64,000 bases of DNA from Mycoplana rhizolycopersici (GCF_013378445.1 NZ_JABXYK010000002.1:248001-312000), one strand, 5' to 3'; shown: positions 9,794-20,128, counted from the stretch's first letter. The notes: a model not told the origin generated them from the sequence alone. Numbers and translations are program-made.

Positions 9794-10324
9794 ATGACGC
9801 AATCTACCGGTAAGCCGGTCAAGACTGCAGGAAAACCCGCCAAGGTCAAAAAGCCGGTGCAGAACGGCGGAGGCAAGGCTGCCGGCCCAGTCGCGGACGG
9901 GAACGGGGCTGTGTCGGACAGCCAGCCGGTCCTCTTGTCCGGCGGCAACCCGCAGATCGCCAAGGGCGAGGGTGACGCGCCCGTTCAGGCCTATATCGCT
10001 GCCATGCCGGGCTGGAAGAGCGATCTCGGCCGCCGGATCGACGCCATCATCACGCAGACGGTGCCCGGTGTGCGCAAGGCTGTGAAATGGAACTCGCCCT
10101 TTTACGGGGTGAAGGGAGACGGATGGTTCCTCAGCCTCCATTGTTTCGCGAAATACGTGAAAGTTGCATTCTTCCGCGGCACTTCGCTCCATCCGCTTCC
10201 GCCGGGCACGTCGAAGCAGAAGGAAGTGCGCTATCTCGATATTCGCGAAGACGACCAGTTCGACGAAGACCAGTTCGCCGACTGGGTGGGGCAGGCAAGC
10301 CGCCTGCCGGGCGAGCGGATGTAG
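9794..10324 (+). CDS. DUF1801 domain protein (first of a tandem pair)
   Basis: 176 residues. The last 110 residues (from about VQAYIAAMPGWKSDLGRRIDAII) are a DUF1801/YdhG-like fold with the motif AVKWNSPFYGVKGDGWFL. The first 60 or so residues are low-complexity, rich in lysine, proline, glycine and alanine, and probably disordered and basic. A full AGGAGG lies eight bases before the ATG. The biochemical function of DUF1801 proteins is unknown. A second DUF1801 gene follows after 33 bases, so the two are probably co-transcribed. Confidence 0.85.
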   Translation: MTQSTGKPVKTAGKPAKVKKPVQNGGGKAAGPVADGNGAVSDSQPVLLSGGNPQIAKGEGDAPVQAYIAAMPGWKSDLGRRIDAIITQTVPGVRKAVKWNSPFYGVKGDGWFLSLHCFAKYVKVAFFRGTSLHPLPPGTSKQKEVRYLDIREDDQFDEDQFADWVGQASRLPGERM

Positions 10325-10357
10325 CAATGTTTCCAGCCATGGAAAGGCGGCGTCAGC

Positions 10358-10780
10358 ATGAAGAAGAGCGCTATGACGGAAGACGGCAAAACACCCTCCG
10401 AACTGATCGACGCAAGGATCGCGGAACTGGGTGACTGGCGGGGTGCAATGCTCGCGAAGCTTCGCAGCATCATCCTGCAGGCCGATCCCGATATCGTGGA
10501 AGAGTGGAAGTGGCGCGGCGTCCCGGTGTGGTCGCATGCCGGCATCATCTGCACCGGCGAGACTTACAAGAACGTGGTGAAGATGACCTTCGCCAAGGGG
10601 GCTGCGCTCGAGGATCCCACGGGCCTGTTCAACGCCAGCCTGGAGGGCAACACCCGCCGCGCCATTGATTTTCAGGAGGGCGACGGGATTGACGAAGCGG
10701 CGTTGGAGGCGCTCATCCGCGCCGCCATCGCGCTGAACGCCGGCTCCGGCCGAGCCCGGAAGAAGCCGGCGCAGGCGTAA
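10358..10780 (+). CDS. DUF1801 domain protein (second of a tandem pair)
   Basis: 140 residues, a compact DUF1801 protein without the basic N-terminal tail of its neighbour. Visible motifs are DWRGAMLAKLRSIILQADPD, EEWKWRGVPVW and KMTFAKGAALEDP, corresponding in place to the WNSP and FFRGT segments of the upstream protein. The start MKKSAMTEDG is preceded by AAAGG. The two genes look like an old duplication, with one copy having gained a basic extension or the other having lost it. It converges on the oxidoreductase gene, whose stop is 12 bases away. Confidence 0.85.
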   Translation: MKKSAMTEDGKTPSELIDARIAELGDWRGAMLAKLRSIILQADPDIVEEWKWRGVPVWSHAGIICTGETYKNVVKMTFAKGAALEDPTGLFNASLEGNTRRAIDFQEGDGIDEAALEALIRAAIALNAGSGRARKKPAQA

Positions 10781-10792
10781 TACAAGACGACC

Positions 10793-11719
10793 TCAGTCGT
10801 GGAACGCGTCCACGAACTTGCGCCGTCCCAGCATGAAGGCATCGGCGACGTGGCGCAGCGGCGCGAGATCGACGTCCGACTTGCCGGCGTGCACGATCTC
10901 GGCAAAGCGCTTGTAGAGCATCGGATATTCCTGCTCCGGCTCCTCGTGCTTCAGCACGCCGTCGATCGAGAGCTTCGCTCCGCCTTCCGAAAGCATCATC
11001 TGGCCGGCCTCGGTGTCGGCGACGATGTCCCAGCTCTGCTTGCCGGTCTGGCGCCAGTCGAATTCGGCGGAAAGGTCGAGGCCGTCGGCATCGGTGAAGG
11101 TGATATCGGCTGCGATCGGGGCGTCGCGGTTTTCAGGAAACTCGAGGGTCGCCTTGGCGATGAATACCGGCTTCGGCAGGATGTGGGTCACGATTGACAG
11201 CGCATTGATGCCGGGATCGAAGACGCCGAGCCCGCCGGCCTGCCAGATCCACTCCTGGTTCGGGTGCCAGTGGCGGACGTCCTCCTTCCAGATCACCTTC
11301 ATCGAGCGGATCGTCGTGGAGGCAAGGAAGGCCTTGGCCGCTTCGACGGCCGGGGCATAGCGCGAATGCCAGCTGGCAAAGAGCGACAGTCCCTTCCTGT
11401 CTGCCAGTGCCTGCAGGTCCTCGACCTCGCTTAGCGTCGCTCCCGGCGGCTTTTCCATGAAGACGTGCTTGCCGGCGGTGAGTGCCTTGTATGCGGCATC
11501 GTATCGATGCTGCGGTGGCATGCAGAGCGATACGGCTTCGATGCCCGGCACTTTCTCCAGCATCTCCTCGATGGAGGTGAAGTTGTCGATGCCATCGACC
11601 GTGCCGTGACGGCTGGCGGCCGCGACGAGCTGGAAGTCGGGGTTCCTGGCGATCGAGGGGAGGTGCTGGTCGCGGGCGATCTTGCCGACGCCGACGATGG
11701 CGAGATGGATCGGGGACAT
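10793..11719 (-). CDS. Gfo/Idh/MocA oxidoreductase, D-galactose/L-arabinose 1-dehydrogenase type
   Basis: 308 residues. The Rossmann start IHLAIVGVGKIARDQHLP and the EKPPGATL segment (family EKP motif) mark a Gfo/Idh/MocA enzyme. From memory it closely resembles the Azospirillum L-arabinose/D-galactose 1-dehydrogenase, including the stretches WHSRYAPAVE, WKEDVRHWHP and GGLGVFDPGINALSIV. That reaction oxidises the sugar to the lactone with NAD(P), the first step of a non-phosphorylative pathway. The start was moved to MSPIHLAIVG at 11719, because longer versions add a non-conserved tail. It is divergent from the TRAP transporter genes; no other pathway enzyme lies nearby. Confidence 0.85.
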   Translation of the reverse strand: MSPIHLAIVGVGKIARDQHLPSIARNPDFQLVAAASRHGTVDGIDNFTSIEEMLEKVPGIEAVSLCMPPQHRYDAAYKALTAGKHVFMEKPPGATLSEVEDLQALADRKGLSLFASWHSRYAPAVEAAKAFLASTTIRSMKVIWKEDVRHWHPNQEWIWQAGGLGVFDPGINALSIVTHILPKPVFIAKATLEFPENRDAPIAADITFTDADGLDLSAEFDWRQTGKQSWDIVADTEAGQMMLSEGGAKLSIDGVLKHEEPEQEYPMLYKRFAEIVHAGKSDVDLAPLRHVADAFMLGRRKFVDAFHD

Positions 11720-11734
11720 GGTGGTTCGCTCGAT

Positions 11735-11747
11735 TTGTATGATAATT
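11735..11747. promoter_or_regulatory. Possible GntR-type operator before the sugar dehydrogenase gene
   Basis: The AT-rich imperfect dyad TTGTATGATAATT stands out in GC-rich DNA, 16 bases upstream of the oxidoreductase start, in the divergent gap to dctQ. Operators of the FCD branch of GntR regulators often have this TnGTATnATnA form. No regulator gene is adjacent, so the assignment is tentative. Confidence 0.3.
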
Positions 11748-11964
11748 GGGCGTGTTGTAGCAGAATGCGTGGCGGCGGCAAGGCCGACTTTTGTCACTCT
11801 GCCTATCCCTTGTGCAATCCTGCCGCGGGGGCATTCACCTTTCGTCTAATGCGGTCTCTCGGGCTGGGAAAACCGGGCTTTGCGCTTGAAACCCCGCTTG
11901 AAATGGGCACTCTGGCTGTGCATGGCAGACAACGAAACAACAATGCCTTGCGGGGAGGAACGCG

Positions 11965-12540
11965 ATGGGAGCGCTGCTCGGCCTAAGCCGAATTATTGAT
12001 ATTGTTACGGAAAAGATCGGCAAGGCGGTGTCCTGGCTGATTCTCGTCGCGGTGCTCGTGAGTGCCGGCAATGCGGTGGTGCGGAAGATGTTCAACATCT
12101 CTTCGAACGCATGGCTGGAAGCGCAGTGGTATCTGTTCGGCGGCGCCTTCATGCTGGCCGCGGCCTACACGCTGGCGCAGAACGAGCACATTCGCATCGA
12201 CATCGTCTACGGCAAGTTTTCGCGCCGGAAGCAGCACTTCATCGACCTGTTCGGCCACTGCTTCTTCCTGATGCCGTTCGTGCTGCTGATGATCTACTAC
12301 TTCATCCCCTATGTCAGCATGTCCTACCGCTCGGGCGAGGGCTCTTCGAGCGCCGGCGGCCTGATTCTCTGGCCGGCCAAGGCGATTTTGCTGGCAGGCT
12401 TCCTGCTCCTCGGCGCGCAGGGCGTTTCCGAGATCATCAAGAAGGTGGCGATCATCCGCGGAGACATGGACGATCCGACACCCTATGAGCCGACCCATCA
12501 GGCTCTGGAAGAGAGCGGTTCCGAGGAGGGGCGGGCATGA
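11965..12540 (+). CDS. dctQ: TRAP transporter small permease subunit DctQ
   Basis: 191 residues with four predicted membrane helices (about 20-40, 57-75, 92-115, 134-155), the DctQ topology. The small subunit of tripartite ATP-independent transporters binds the large DctM subunit and is needed for sodium-coupled uptake. Characteristic features are the tryptophan/glutamate cluster NAWLEAQWYLFGGAFMLAAAYTL and the ENEHIRID-like segment QNEHIRIDIVY. A GGGGAGGA ribosome-binding site lies eight bases before the ATG. Its stop overlaps the dctM start (ATGA). Confidence 0.94.
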   Translation: MGALLGLSRIIDIVTEKIGKAVSWLILVAVLVSAGNAVVRKMFNISSNAWLEAQWYLFGGAFMLAAAYTLAQNEHIRIDIVYGKFSRRKQHFIDLFGHCFFLMPFVLLMIYYFIPYVSMSYRSGEGSSSAGGLILWPAKAILLAGFLLLGAQGVSEIIKKVAIIRGDMDDPTPYEPTHQALEESGSEEGRA

Positions 12541-14318
12541 TCGAGTTCATTGCGGACAACCTCGCGCCGATCATGTTCGTCTCGCTCGTGGTGTTCCTGC
12601 TCCTGGGATACCCCGTGGCGTTCTCGCTGGCGGCAAACGGCCTGCTCTTCTTCATCATCGGTGTCGAGCTGGCGCCGCTGTCGGATTCGATCAATCTCTC
12701 CTGGCCGTTGCTGAACGCGCTGCCGGACCGGTTCTGGGGGGTGATGTCGAACGAGACGCTGCTGGCGATACCGTTCTTCACCTTCATGGGCATCGTGCTG
12801 GAGAAATCCGGCATGGCCGAGGACCTGCTCGACACGATCGGCCAGCTCTTCGGTCCGATTCGCGGCGGCCTTGCCTATGCGGTGATCTTCGTCGGCGCGC
12901 TGCTGGCGGCCACCACCGGCGTCGTGGCCGCATCGGTCATCGCCATGGGCCTGATCTCGCTGCCGATCATGCTGCGCTACGGCTATGACCGGCGTGTTGC
13001 CTCCGGCGTCATTGCCGCTTCCGGTACGCTGGCCCAGATCATCCCGCCGTCGCTCGTGCTGATCGTTCTGGCCGATCAGCTCGGTCGCTCCGTCGGCGAC
13101 ATGTATGCCGGCGCGCTGATCCCCGGCCTCGTGCTGACCGGCCTTTACACCGGCTACATCATGCTGATGTCGATCGTCCGGCCGGAGTCGATGCCCGCCC
13201 TGCCGCTGGAGGCGCGCTCGCTGGGTTCCGGCGTCACCTCGCTTGCGGTCGCACTCGTGGTGGCGGCTGCGATCGCCTATGGCGCGCACGTCTTTCTCTA
13301 TCCGACGCATGGCGAGAACGCCGATATTCTCGGCGGCACGGTCGGCGTGATCTTCATCTACGTGGTCGCGCTGCTCGACAAGAGCCTGAAGGTCAACGTC
13401 ATGTCGCGGCTGGCCCAGCAGGTCATCATCGTGCTGATCCCGCCGCTGGCGCTGATCTTCCTCGTGCTCGGAACGATCTTCCTCGGCATCGCGACGCCCA
13501 CCGAAGGCGGTGCGATGGGTGCCGTCGGCGCCCTGTTCCTGGCGGCGGCGAAGGGGCGGCTGAACCTCGACGTGATCCGGCAGGCGCTCGCCGCGACGAC
13601 GAGGCTGTCGTCCTTCGTGCTGTTCATCCTGATCGGGGCGCGCGTCTTCTCGCTCACCTTCTACGGGGTCAACGGCCACCTCTGGGTCGAGCATCTGCTG
13701 GTCTCGTTGCCGGGCGGGGAGACGGGCTTCCTGATCGCCGTCAACATCCTGGTGTTCTTCCTGGCGTTCTTCCTCGACTTCTTCGAGCTGGCCTTCATCA
13801 TCGTGCCGCTTCTGGCGCCGGCGGCCGACAAGCTGGGGATCGACCTGATCTGGTTCGGGGTGCTGCTGGGCATCAACATGCAGACGAGCTTCATGCATCC
13901 GCCCTTCGGCTTTGCCCTGTTCTTCCTGCGCTCGGTGGCGGCCAAGGTGCCGTATATCGACAAGATCACCGGCAAGAAGATCGCGCCGGTGACGACCGGG
14001 CAGATCTATTGGGGTGCCGTGCCGTTCGTCTGCATCCAGCTCGTGATGGTGGCGCTGACGATCATGTTCCCGCAGATGGTCATGCACTACAAGGGCGATG
14101 CGTCCACAGTCGATCCCTCGACGATCACCATCGATGTGCCGGGCTTCGGTGGGCAGGGGCTCGGGCAGGACGGCGGGCTCGGCTTGCCCGGCGGCCTGCA
14201 GCTTCCCGGCGGAAGCCCGCTCGACCAGCCGCCAGCCGCACCGGGCGGTGGCCAGAACGGTGGCCAGCCGCCGACCCCGCCGGCCAACGACCTCAGCCAG
14301 CCGCCCTCGTTCAATTGA
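12537..14318 (+). CDS. dctM: TRAP transporter large permease subunit DctM, with an unusual Gly/Pro/Gln-rich tail
   Basis: 593 residues. The first 530 or so form the multi-spanning DctM permease; conserved stretches include YPVAFSLAANG, PFFTFMGIVLEKSGMAEDLL, IIPPSLVLIVLADQ, ATPTEGGAMGAVGAL and MQTSFMHPPFGFALFFLR. It is of the long DctM type found with TakP-like binding proteins. The last 65 residues are low-complexity (repeats such as GGQGLGQDGGLGLPGGLQLPGG, then PP/GGQ runs) and probably a disordered cytoplasmic or periplasmic tail. A terminator follows directly. Binding-protein class suggests an organic acid substrate, which is inference. Confidence 0.94.
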   Translation: MIEFIADNLAPIMFVSLVVFLLLGYPVAFSLAANGLLFFIIGVELAPLSDSINLSWPLLNALPDRFWGVMSNETLLAIPFFTFMGIVLEKSGMAEDLLDTIGQLFGPIRGGLAYAVIFVGALLAATTGVVAASVIAMGLISLPIMLRYGYDRRVASGVIAASGTLAQIIPPSLVLIVLADQLGRSVGDMYAGALIPGLVLTGLYTGYIMLMSIVRPESMPALPLEARSLGSGVTSLAVALVVAAAIAYGAHVFLYPTHGENADILGGTVGVIFIYVVALLDKSLKVNVMSRLAQQVIIVLIPPLALIFLVLGTIFLGIATPTEGGAMGAVGALFLAAAKGRLNLDVIRQALAATTRLSSFVLFILIGARVFSLTFYGVNGHLWVEHLLVSLPGGETGFLIAVNILVFFLAFFLDFFELAFIIVPLLAPAADKLGIDLIWFGVLLGINMQTSFMHPPFGFALFFLRSVAAKVPYIDKITGKKIAPVTTGQIYWGAVPFVCIQLVMVALTIMFPQMVMHYKGDASTVDPSTITIDVPGFGGQGLGQDGGLGLPGGLQLPGGSPLDQPPAAPGGGQNGGQPPTPPANDLSQPPSFN

Positions 14319-14339
14319 CGCGGATACGATCATCGAGGA

Positions 14340-14363
14340 GGGCGGCCGCCTTGGCCGCCCTTT
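14340..14363 (+). terminator. Rho-independent terminator after dctM
   Basis: GGGCGGCC (14340-14347), loop GCCTT, GGCCGCCC (14353-14360), followed by TTTCC. The eight-base GC stem 22 bases after the dctM stop fits an intrinsic terminator. The T-run is short. Confidence 0.7.
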
Positions 14364-14403
14364 CCATTCGTGGGAGGCGCCCGCCGCCTGCGGTCGAGAT
14401 TGT

Positions 14404-14817
14404 TCAGTCCAGCCGCTTCGCCGGATTGTCGCGATACCAGTCGACGATGGACGCCATCATTTCCTCGAAGGGACCGGGGATGAAGACGTTCAGCAATCCC
14501 ATGCGCTCGGTGCTCTCTTTGCGGAAATCGTGCATCGTCCCGCGGGGTATGACGCAGCACGATCCCTTCGCCAGATGGTGCCAGGTGTCCCCTGCAAGGA
14601 TGCTGGCGGTACCCTCCAGCACGTAGAAGATCTCGTCGTTGTCGTCGTGCTTGTGTGCACCGGGCCCTTCGTGACGGGCGTCCAGCCACCACTCCGAGAT
14701 GGCGAAGCCACCTTGTGTTTCCGGGCCGTCCGCTTTGAAGATCGCCTGAATGGCGCCCATGTCGTAACGCCTGCCGCCTCCAGGCCCCAGGATCACGACC
14801 TTGCTTCCGTCTGACAT
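14404..14817 (-). CDS. Cupin-domain protein
   Basis: 137 residues. A single cupin barrel is visible: cupin motif 1 as GPGAHKHDDNDEIFYVLEG (near 50-68) and motif 2 as VIPRGTMHDF (near 88-97), giving His/His/Glu/His metal ligands. Single-domain cupins of this kind bind small ligands or metals; no substrate can be read from the sequence. The start at 14817 was chosen because AGGAGG sits eight bases upstream. It lies downstream of the TakP-like gene on the same strand but behind a strong terminator, so it is probably transcribed separately. Confidence 0.8.
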   Translation of the reverse strand: MSDGSKVVILGPGGGRRYDMGAIQAIFKADGPETQGGFAISEWWLDARHEGPGAHKHDDNDEIFYVLEGTASILAGDTWHHLAKGSCCVIPRGTMHDFRKESTERMGLLNVFIPGPFEEMMASIVDWYRDNPAKRLD

Positions 14818-14903
14818 CGCAGCATCCTCCTGATGCATGATCGAGGCATCGACCTCTGGCACGGGCGCGGGCAATCGTCACTCGCGGATCTTTTAAACGC
14901 AAG

Positions 14904-14937
14904 GCGCCGCCCGCATCATTTTCGTTGCGGGCGGCGC
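14904..14937 (-). terminator. Strong intrinsic terminator after the TRAP binding-protein gene
   Basis: A perfect twelve-base stem: GCGCCGCCCGCA (14904-14915) and TGCGGGCGGCGC (14926-14937) around a ten-base loop. On the minus strand it is followed by CTTGCGTTTAAAAG. It lies about 60 bases after the stop of the binding-protein gene at 14997. Confidence 0.75.
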
Positions 14938-14996
14938 TCCGTGTTGCCGGTGACCATTCCACGTCGCCTTGGGAAATGATCGAGGGTTATGAAGCC

Positions 14997-16531
<1,535 letters not shown>

Positions 16532-18421
16532 TCAGCCCGCCATCGCTTCCTCGTACTCAGAAGACAGCTCCAGCCATTGCTCCTCGGCCGCAGCCAGCTT
16601 TGCGGCCGCGTCCGCACGCTCCTTGGCCTTCTGCGCAGCTCTGGCCGGGTTTTTCTCATAGAGCAGAGGGTCGGCCAGTTCGCCGTCGAGCACCTGAATC
16701 TGCTTCTCAAGCTTTCCCGTCAACGATTCGATTTCGTTGATCTTCTTCCGGAGCGGTGCAAGAGAGGCGCGGCGGTCGGCATTGGCCTTGCGCTGGTCGG
16801 CCTTGGAGAGACCTTCGTCGCCGGGAACGGGACGCGCCTTCTCTTCCTTCGGCTTCGCGCCGCCGACGATCAGGGTCCGGTATTCTTCCAGGTCGCCGTC
16901 GAAACTCGCCACCGTGCCGTCCTTGACCAGCCACAGCCGGTCGACGGTCGCCTCGATCAGGTGGCGATCGTGCGAGATCAGGATGACGGCGCCGGGATAG
17001 TCGTTCAGGGCCTCGATCAGCGCGCGGCGGCTGTCGATGTCGAGGTGGTTGGTCGGTTCGTCGAGGATCAGGAGGTTCGGCGCGTCGAAGGCAGCAAGCC
17101 CCATCAGAAGCCGCGCCTTCTCGCCGCCGGAGAGGTCCTTTGCCGGGGTATCCATCTTTTCGGTGGCAAGCCCCATCTGGGCGACGCGCGCGCGCACTTT
17201 GGCTTCGGGTGCGTCCGCCATCAGCCGACGCACGTGCTCGACGGCACTCTGGGTCGGCACCAGGTCGTCCAGCTGGTGCTGGGCGAAGAAGCCGATCTTC
17301 AGTCCCGGCGCCGTCTTCACCTCGCCGCTCTCGGCTGCAAGCTTGCCGGAGATGAACTTGGCGAAGGTCGACTTGCCGTTGCCGTTCGAGCCGAGCAGGG
17401 CGATGCGGTCGTCGTTGTCGATCCGGAGGTTCATCCGCTTCAGGATCGGCTGGCCCGGCACATAGCCGACGGCGCCGCCGGAGATGGAGACGATGGGCGA
17501 GGCGGGCTGCTTTTCCGGCTCGGGAAAGGTGAAGCCCTGCACGTGGTCCTCGATCACGGCTGCGACCGTACCCATCCGCTCCAGCGCCTTGACGCGGCTC
17601 TGCGCCTGGCGCGCCTTGGTGGCCTTGGCCTTGAAGCGGTCGATGAAGCTCTGCAGGTGTTTTCGCGCGGCCTCGTTCTTCGCCTTCGCCTTCATCTGCA
17701 ACTCGTCGGCTTCGGCCTTCTGCCGCTCGAACTGGTCGTAGCCGCCGCGGTAGAAGGTCAGCTTCTTCTGGTCGAGATGGACGATCGCGTTGACGGCGGT
17801 GTTGAGCAGGTCGCGGTCGTGGCTGATGATGAGCACGGTGTGCGGATAGCGCCGCACATAGTCCTCCAGCCACAACGTGCCTTCGAGGTCGAGATAGTTG
17901 GTCGGCTCGTCGAGAAGCAGCAGGTCCGGCTCGGAAAAGAGGACGGCCGCGAGCGCCACGCGCATCCGCCAGCCGCCGGAAAAGCTTCTTGCCGGACGCT
18001 GCTGGGCCTCATGGTCGAAGCCGAGGCCGGCAAGGATGCTGGCGGCACGCGCCTGCGCGGAATGGGCGCCGATGTCGGAAAGCCGCGTCTGGATCTCGGC
18101 GATCCTGTGGGGATCGGTCGCAGTCTCCGCTTCCTTCAGCAGAGCTGCGCGCTCCTTGTCGGCGGCGAGCACGATCTCGATCAGCGGTTCGTCCGTGCCC
18201 GGCGCTTCCTGCGCCACCTGTCCGATGCGCGCGTTCTTCGGCAGCGAGACCGAACCGGCCTCGGAGGAAAAGTCTCCGGTGATGATGCGGAAGAGCGTGG
18301 ATTTGCCGGCGCCATTGCGGCCGACGAGCCCCGCCTTGGTGCCCGAGGGCAGCGAAACGGAGGCGTTGTCGAGAAGCAGGCGCCCGGCGATGCGGGCGGA
18401 GAGGCCGGAAATCGTGATCAT
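16532..18421 (-). CDS. ABC-F family ATP-binding protein (YheS/Uup type)
   Basis: 629 residues with two ABC cassettes and no membrane domain, as in ABC-F translation factors. First cassette: Walker A GRNGAGKST (near 34-42), signature SGGWRMRVALAAVL, Walker B LLLDEPTNYLDL. Second: Walker A GSNGNGKST, signature LSGGEKARLLMGL, Walker B LLILDEPTNHLDI. Between them is the basic linker (KAKNEAARKHLQSFIDRFKAKATKARQAQSR) that enters the ribosome in this family. A charged C-terminal coiled coil (about 540-625) follows. YheS-like is the best fit by length; the precise subfamily is uncertain. Confidence 0.92.
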   Translation of the reverse strand: MITISGLSARIAGRLLLDNASVSLPSGTKAGLVGRNGAGKSTLFRIITGDFSSEAGSVSLPKNARIGQVAQEAPGTDEPLIEIVLAADKERAALLKEAETATDPHRIAEIQTRLSDIGAHSAQARAASILAGLGFDHEAQQRPARSFSGGWRMRVALAAVLFSEPDLLLLDEPTNYLDLEGTLWLEDYVRRYPHTVLIISHDRDLLNTAVNAIVHLDQKKLTFYRGGYDQFERQKAEADELQMKAKAKNEAARKHLQSFIDRFKAKATKARQAQSRVKALERMGTVAAVIEDHVQGFTFPEPEKQPASPIVSISGGAVGYVPGQPILKRMNLRIDNDDRIALLGSNGNGKSTFAKFISGKLAAESGEVKTAPGLKIGFFAQHQLDDLVPTQSAVEHVRRLMADAPEAKVRARVAQMGLATEKMDTPAKDLSGGEKARLLMGLAAFDAPNLLILDEPTNHLDIDSRRALIEALNDYPGAVILISHDRHLIEATVDRLWLVKDGTVASFDGDLEEYRTLIVGGAKPKEEKARPVPGDEGLSKADQRKANADRRASLAPLRKKINEIESLTGKLEKQIQVLDGELADPLLYEKNPARAAQKAKERADAAAKLAAAEEQWLELSSEYEEAMAG

Positions 18422-18524
18422 GACTGGCGTCTATAGGGTGCGACCCCGCCGCAGTGCAAGAGGTGCTGCCTGCGATGCCGGCACTCTTCGCATCGGGCAA
18501 GCGGTGCGCCCCGGGATGGCTGCC

Positions 18525-19592
18525 TCAGGCGACGTCGCGACGGTAGGCTCGGCCGGCACGCTCGGTAAGTTCCACGGAATAGACGCAGGTGCCGCTTTCG
18601 TTGGCGGCTTCCAGCGCCAGCATGGCGAGCCGGTAGAGCTCGCCGGAATTTTGCGCGTCCTCCGTCAGCGCGGCGCCAACGGTGAGCGACAGCGTACCCG
18701 GCAGGTAGTCGCGCCCGGAGATGCGGAAAGCCTCCAGTTCGAGGCGCTGGCGGATTCGTTCGGCGATGGAGACCACGCTGTCGCGATCGACCCTGTCGAA
18801 CAGGAAAGCAAAGCCGTCGCCGCCGACCCGGGCCACATAGTCGAGCTTCTTGATCGACTTGCGGAAGATGGTGGCGATCTGCTTAAGCGCATCCTCGCTG
18901 GCGCCGGCGAAATGGCTGTCCGACAGGCTCTTCAGCCGGTCCACGCGCATCAGCAGAAGCGCGCCGCCGGCATTCTCCTCGGCGTCGTAGGCGGCGGCAA
19001 GCCGGTTCATCAGGGCGGCCCGGTTGGCAAGCCCGGTGATCGGATCGTGGAGGAGCGCGATCTCGGCGGCGGCGGCACCCGCGGCCACGTTCTCGAGCCG
19101 CGCGACGAGCGTGTCCAGGCGCTGGCAATGCGCGGTCTCGCTGCCGACCATGCTCTCCACGGCCGACAGCAGAAGGCCGGCCTGGCTGGCGAAATCCGAC
19201 ATCGCCATCACCGGATCCGCTTTCAGCCGGCCGATCATCTGGTTCATCTGCGTGATCGCGTTGACGCGCTTCTGCCGTTCACCTTCGGCTTCTGCAGCGA
19301 GCGCCGCGATCGTGCGCATCAGGTCGGTCGCGCTGTGTCCGAGCACGAGCGAATTGTGCTCCGGCAGGCCGTTCCGCACGCCGATTGCATCAAGCGCGTC
19401 CTGCGCCGGCGCCTTGCCGAGCGCGGTGATCTCGCGGCCCAGCGCGGTGTTGCTTCCCGTCAAGGCCTCGTGCAGCAAGGCGTAGTTGCGCGGAATGGCC
19501 TGGATTTCCAGCTTCGTCATCAATTGCGCGATCTTCGCCAGTATGGCGGCCGATCTTGCGAGGCAATCCGGTGCATTCGCCTTTGCGGTCAT
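18525..19592 (-). CDS. GGDEF-family protein with degenerate active site (GGDGF)
   Basis: 355 residues. The first 170 residues are helical, soluble and unrecognised (no signal peptide or membrane helix). The C-terminal half is a GGDEF fold beginning at HDPITGLANR (182-191). The signature is GGDGF (257-261), so the catalytic glutamate/aspartate position is glycine, and the usual inhibitory-site arginine is lysine (KKLD, 248-251). It is therefore probably not an active diguanylate cyclase; it might bind GTP or c-di-GMP weakly or act through protein contacts. It is a single gene, with a complete cyclase elsewhere in this window (41655-42548). Confidence 0.85.
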   Translation of the reverse strand: MTAKANAPDCLARSAAILAKIAQLMTKLEIQAIPRNYALLHEALTGSNTALGREITALGKAPAQDALDAIGVRNGLPEHNSLVLGHSATDLMRTIAALAAEAEGERQKRVNAITQMNQMIGRLKADPVMAMSDFASQAGLLLSAVESMVGSETAHCQRLDTLVARLENVAAGAAAAEIALLHDPITGLANRAALMNRLAAAYDAEENAGGALLLMRVDRLKSLSDSHFAGASEDALKQIATIFRKSIKKLDYVARVGGDGFAFLFDRVDRDSVVSIAERIRQRLELEAFRISGRDYLPGTLSLTVGAALTEDAQNSGELYRLAMLALEAANESGTCVYSVELTERAGRAYRRDVA

Positions 19593-19758
19593 GGTTCACC
19601 AGCCTGTAAAAACGCGCGAAAACGCCGGTCCAGATCGGAGCCGGCATTTACAATCGTTAGCTGATAAGCCTTAAGAAGCCGTTGCTTAGGGCTGTTTCCG
19701 GAATCGTTTTCGCCAGACGCGACACTGCCCTCCAACGTGCGAAACTGCAGCGAAACGT

Positions 19759-20040
19759 TCAGGCGAACAGGCGGACCATCGGGACGGAGCGGATCAACTG
19801 CCGGATGATGCCGCCTTCGGATGGATTGCTGCGCTGGGCTGCGGCCTTCTGCATGTCGCGCGTCGCTGCCGCATAGCCTTCGGCGCGCGCCTCCTGCATC
19901 GCGACCTCGAAGACCTTCTCGATCACCGGATAGCAGTCGTCGGGCAGATAGGCGTCGGGACTGTCCGTCCCGCGCACCAGGGCCATCTTCGACAGCGCGC
20001 TCCCCAGGAGCGCGCTCCATTCCTCGCTCGTTCTTGCCAT
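19759..20040 (-). CDS. Small conserved-looking protein of unknown function
   Basis: 93 residues, not recognised. It is soluble, with helix-rich composition and no signal peptide. Features are the start MARTSEEWSALLGSALSKMAL, the segment PDAYLPDDCYPVIEKVFEVAMQEAR, and a basic, proline-containing C terminus. The start at 20040 has GAGGGA just upstream; a GTG at 20052 is possible but less well placed. An unusual pair of overlapping dyads lies 90-120 bases upstream. Coding status is supported by the ribosome-binding site and normal composition, function is unknown. Confidence 0.6.
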   Translation of the reverse strand: MARTSEEWSALLGSALSKMALVRGTDSPDAYLPDDCYPVIEKVFEVAMQEARAEGYAAATRDMQKAAAQRSNPSEGGIIRQLIRSVPMVRLFA

Positions 20041-20128
20041 GTCTTCCCTCACTCCGCCGGGGCAGGTTGTCGGTGTCCAGGCATTCGCCTTTCAGGTCGT
20101 CCCCGGTGGTCGGACTATTGCATCGGCC

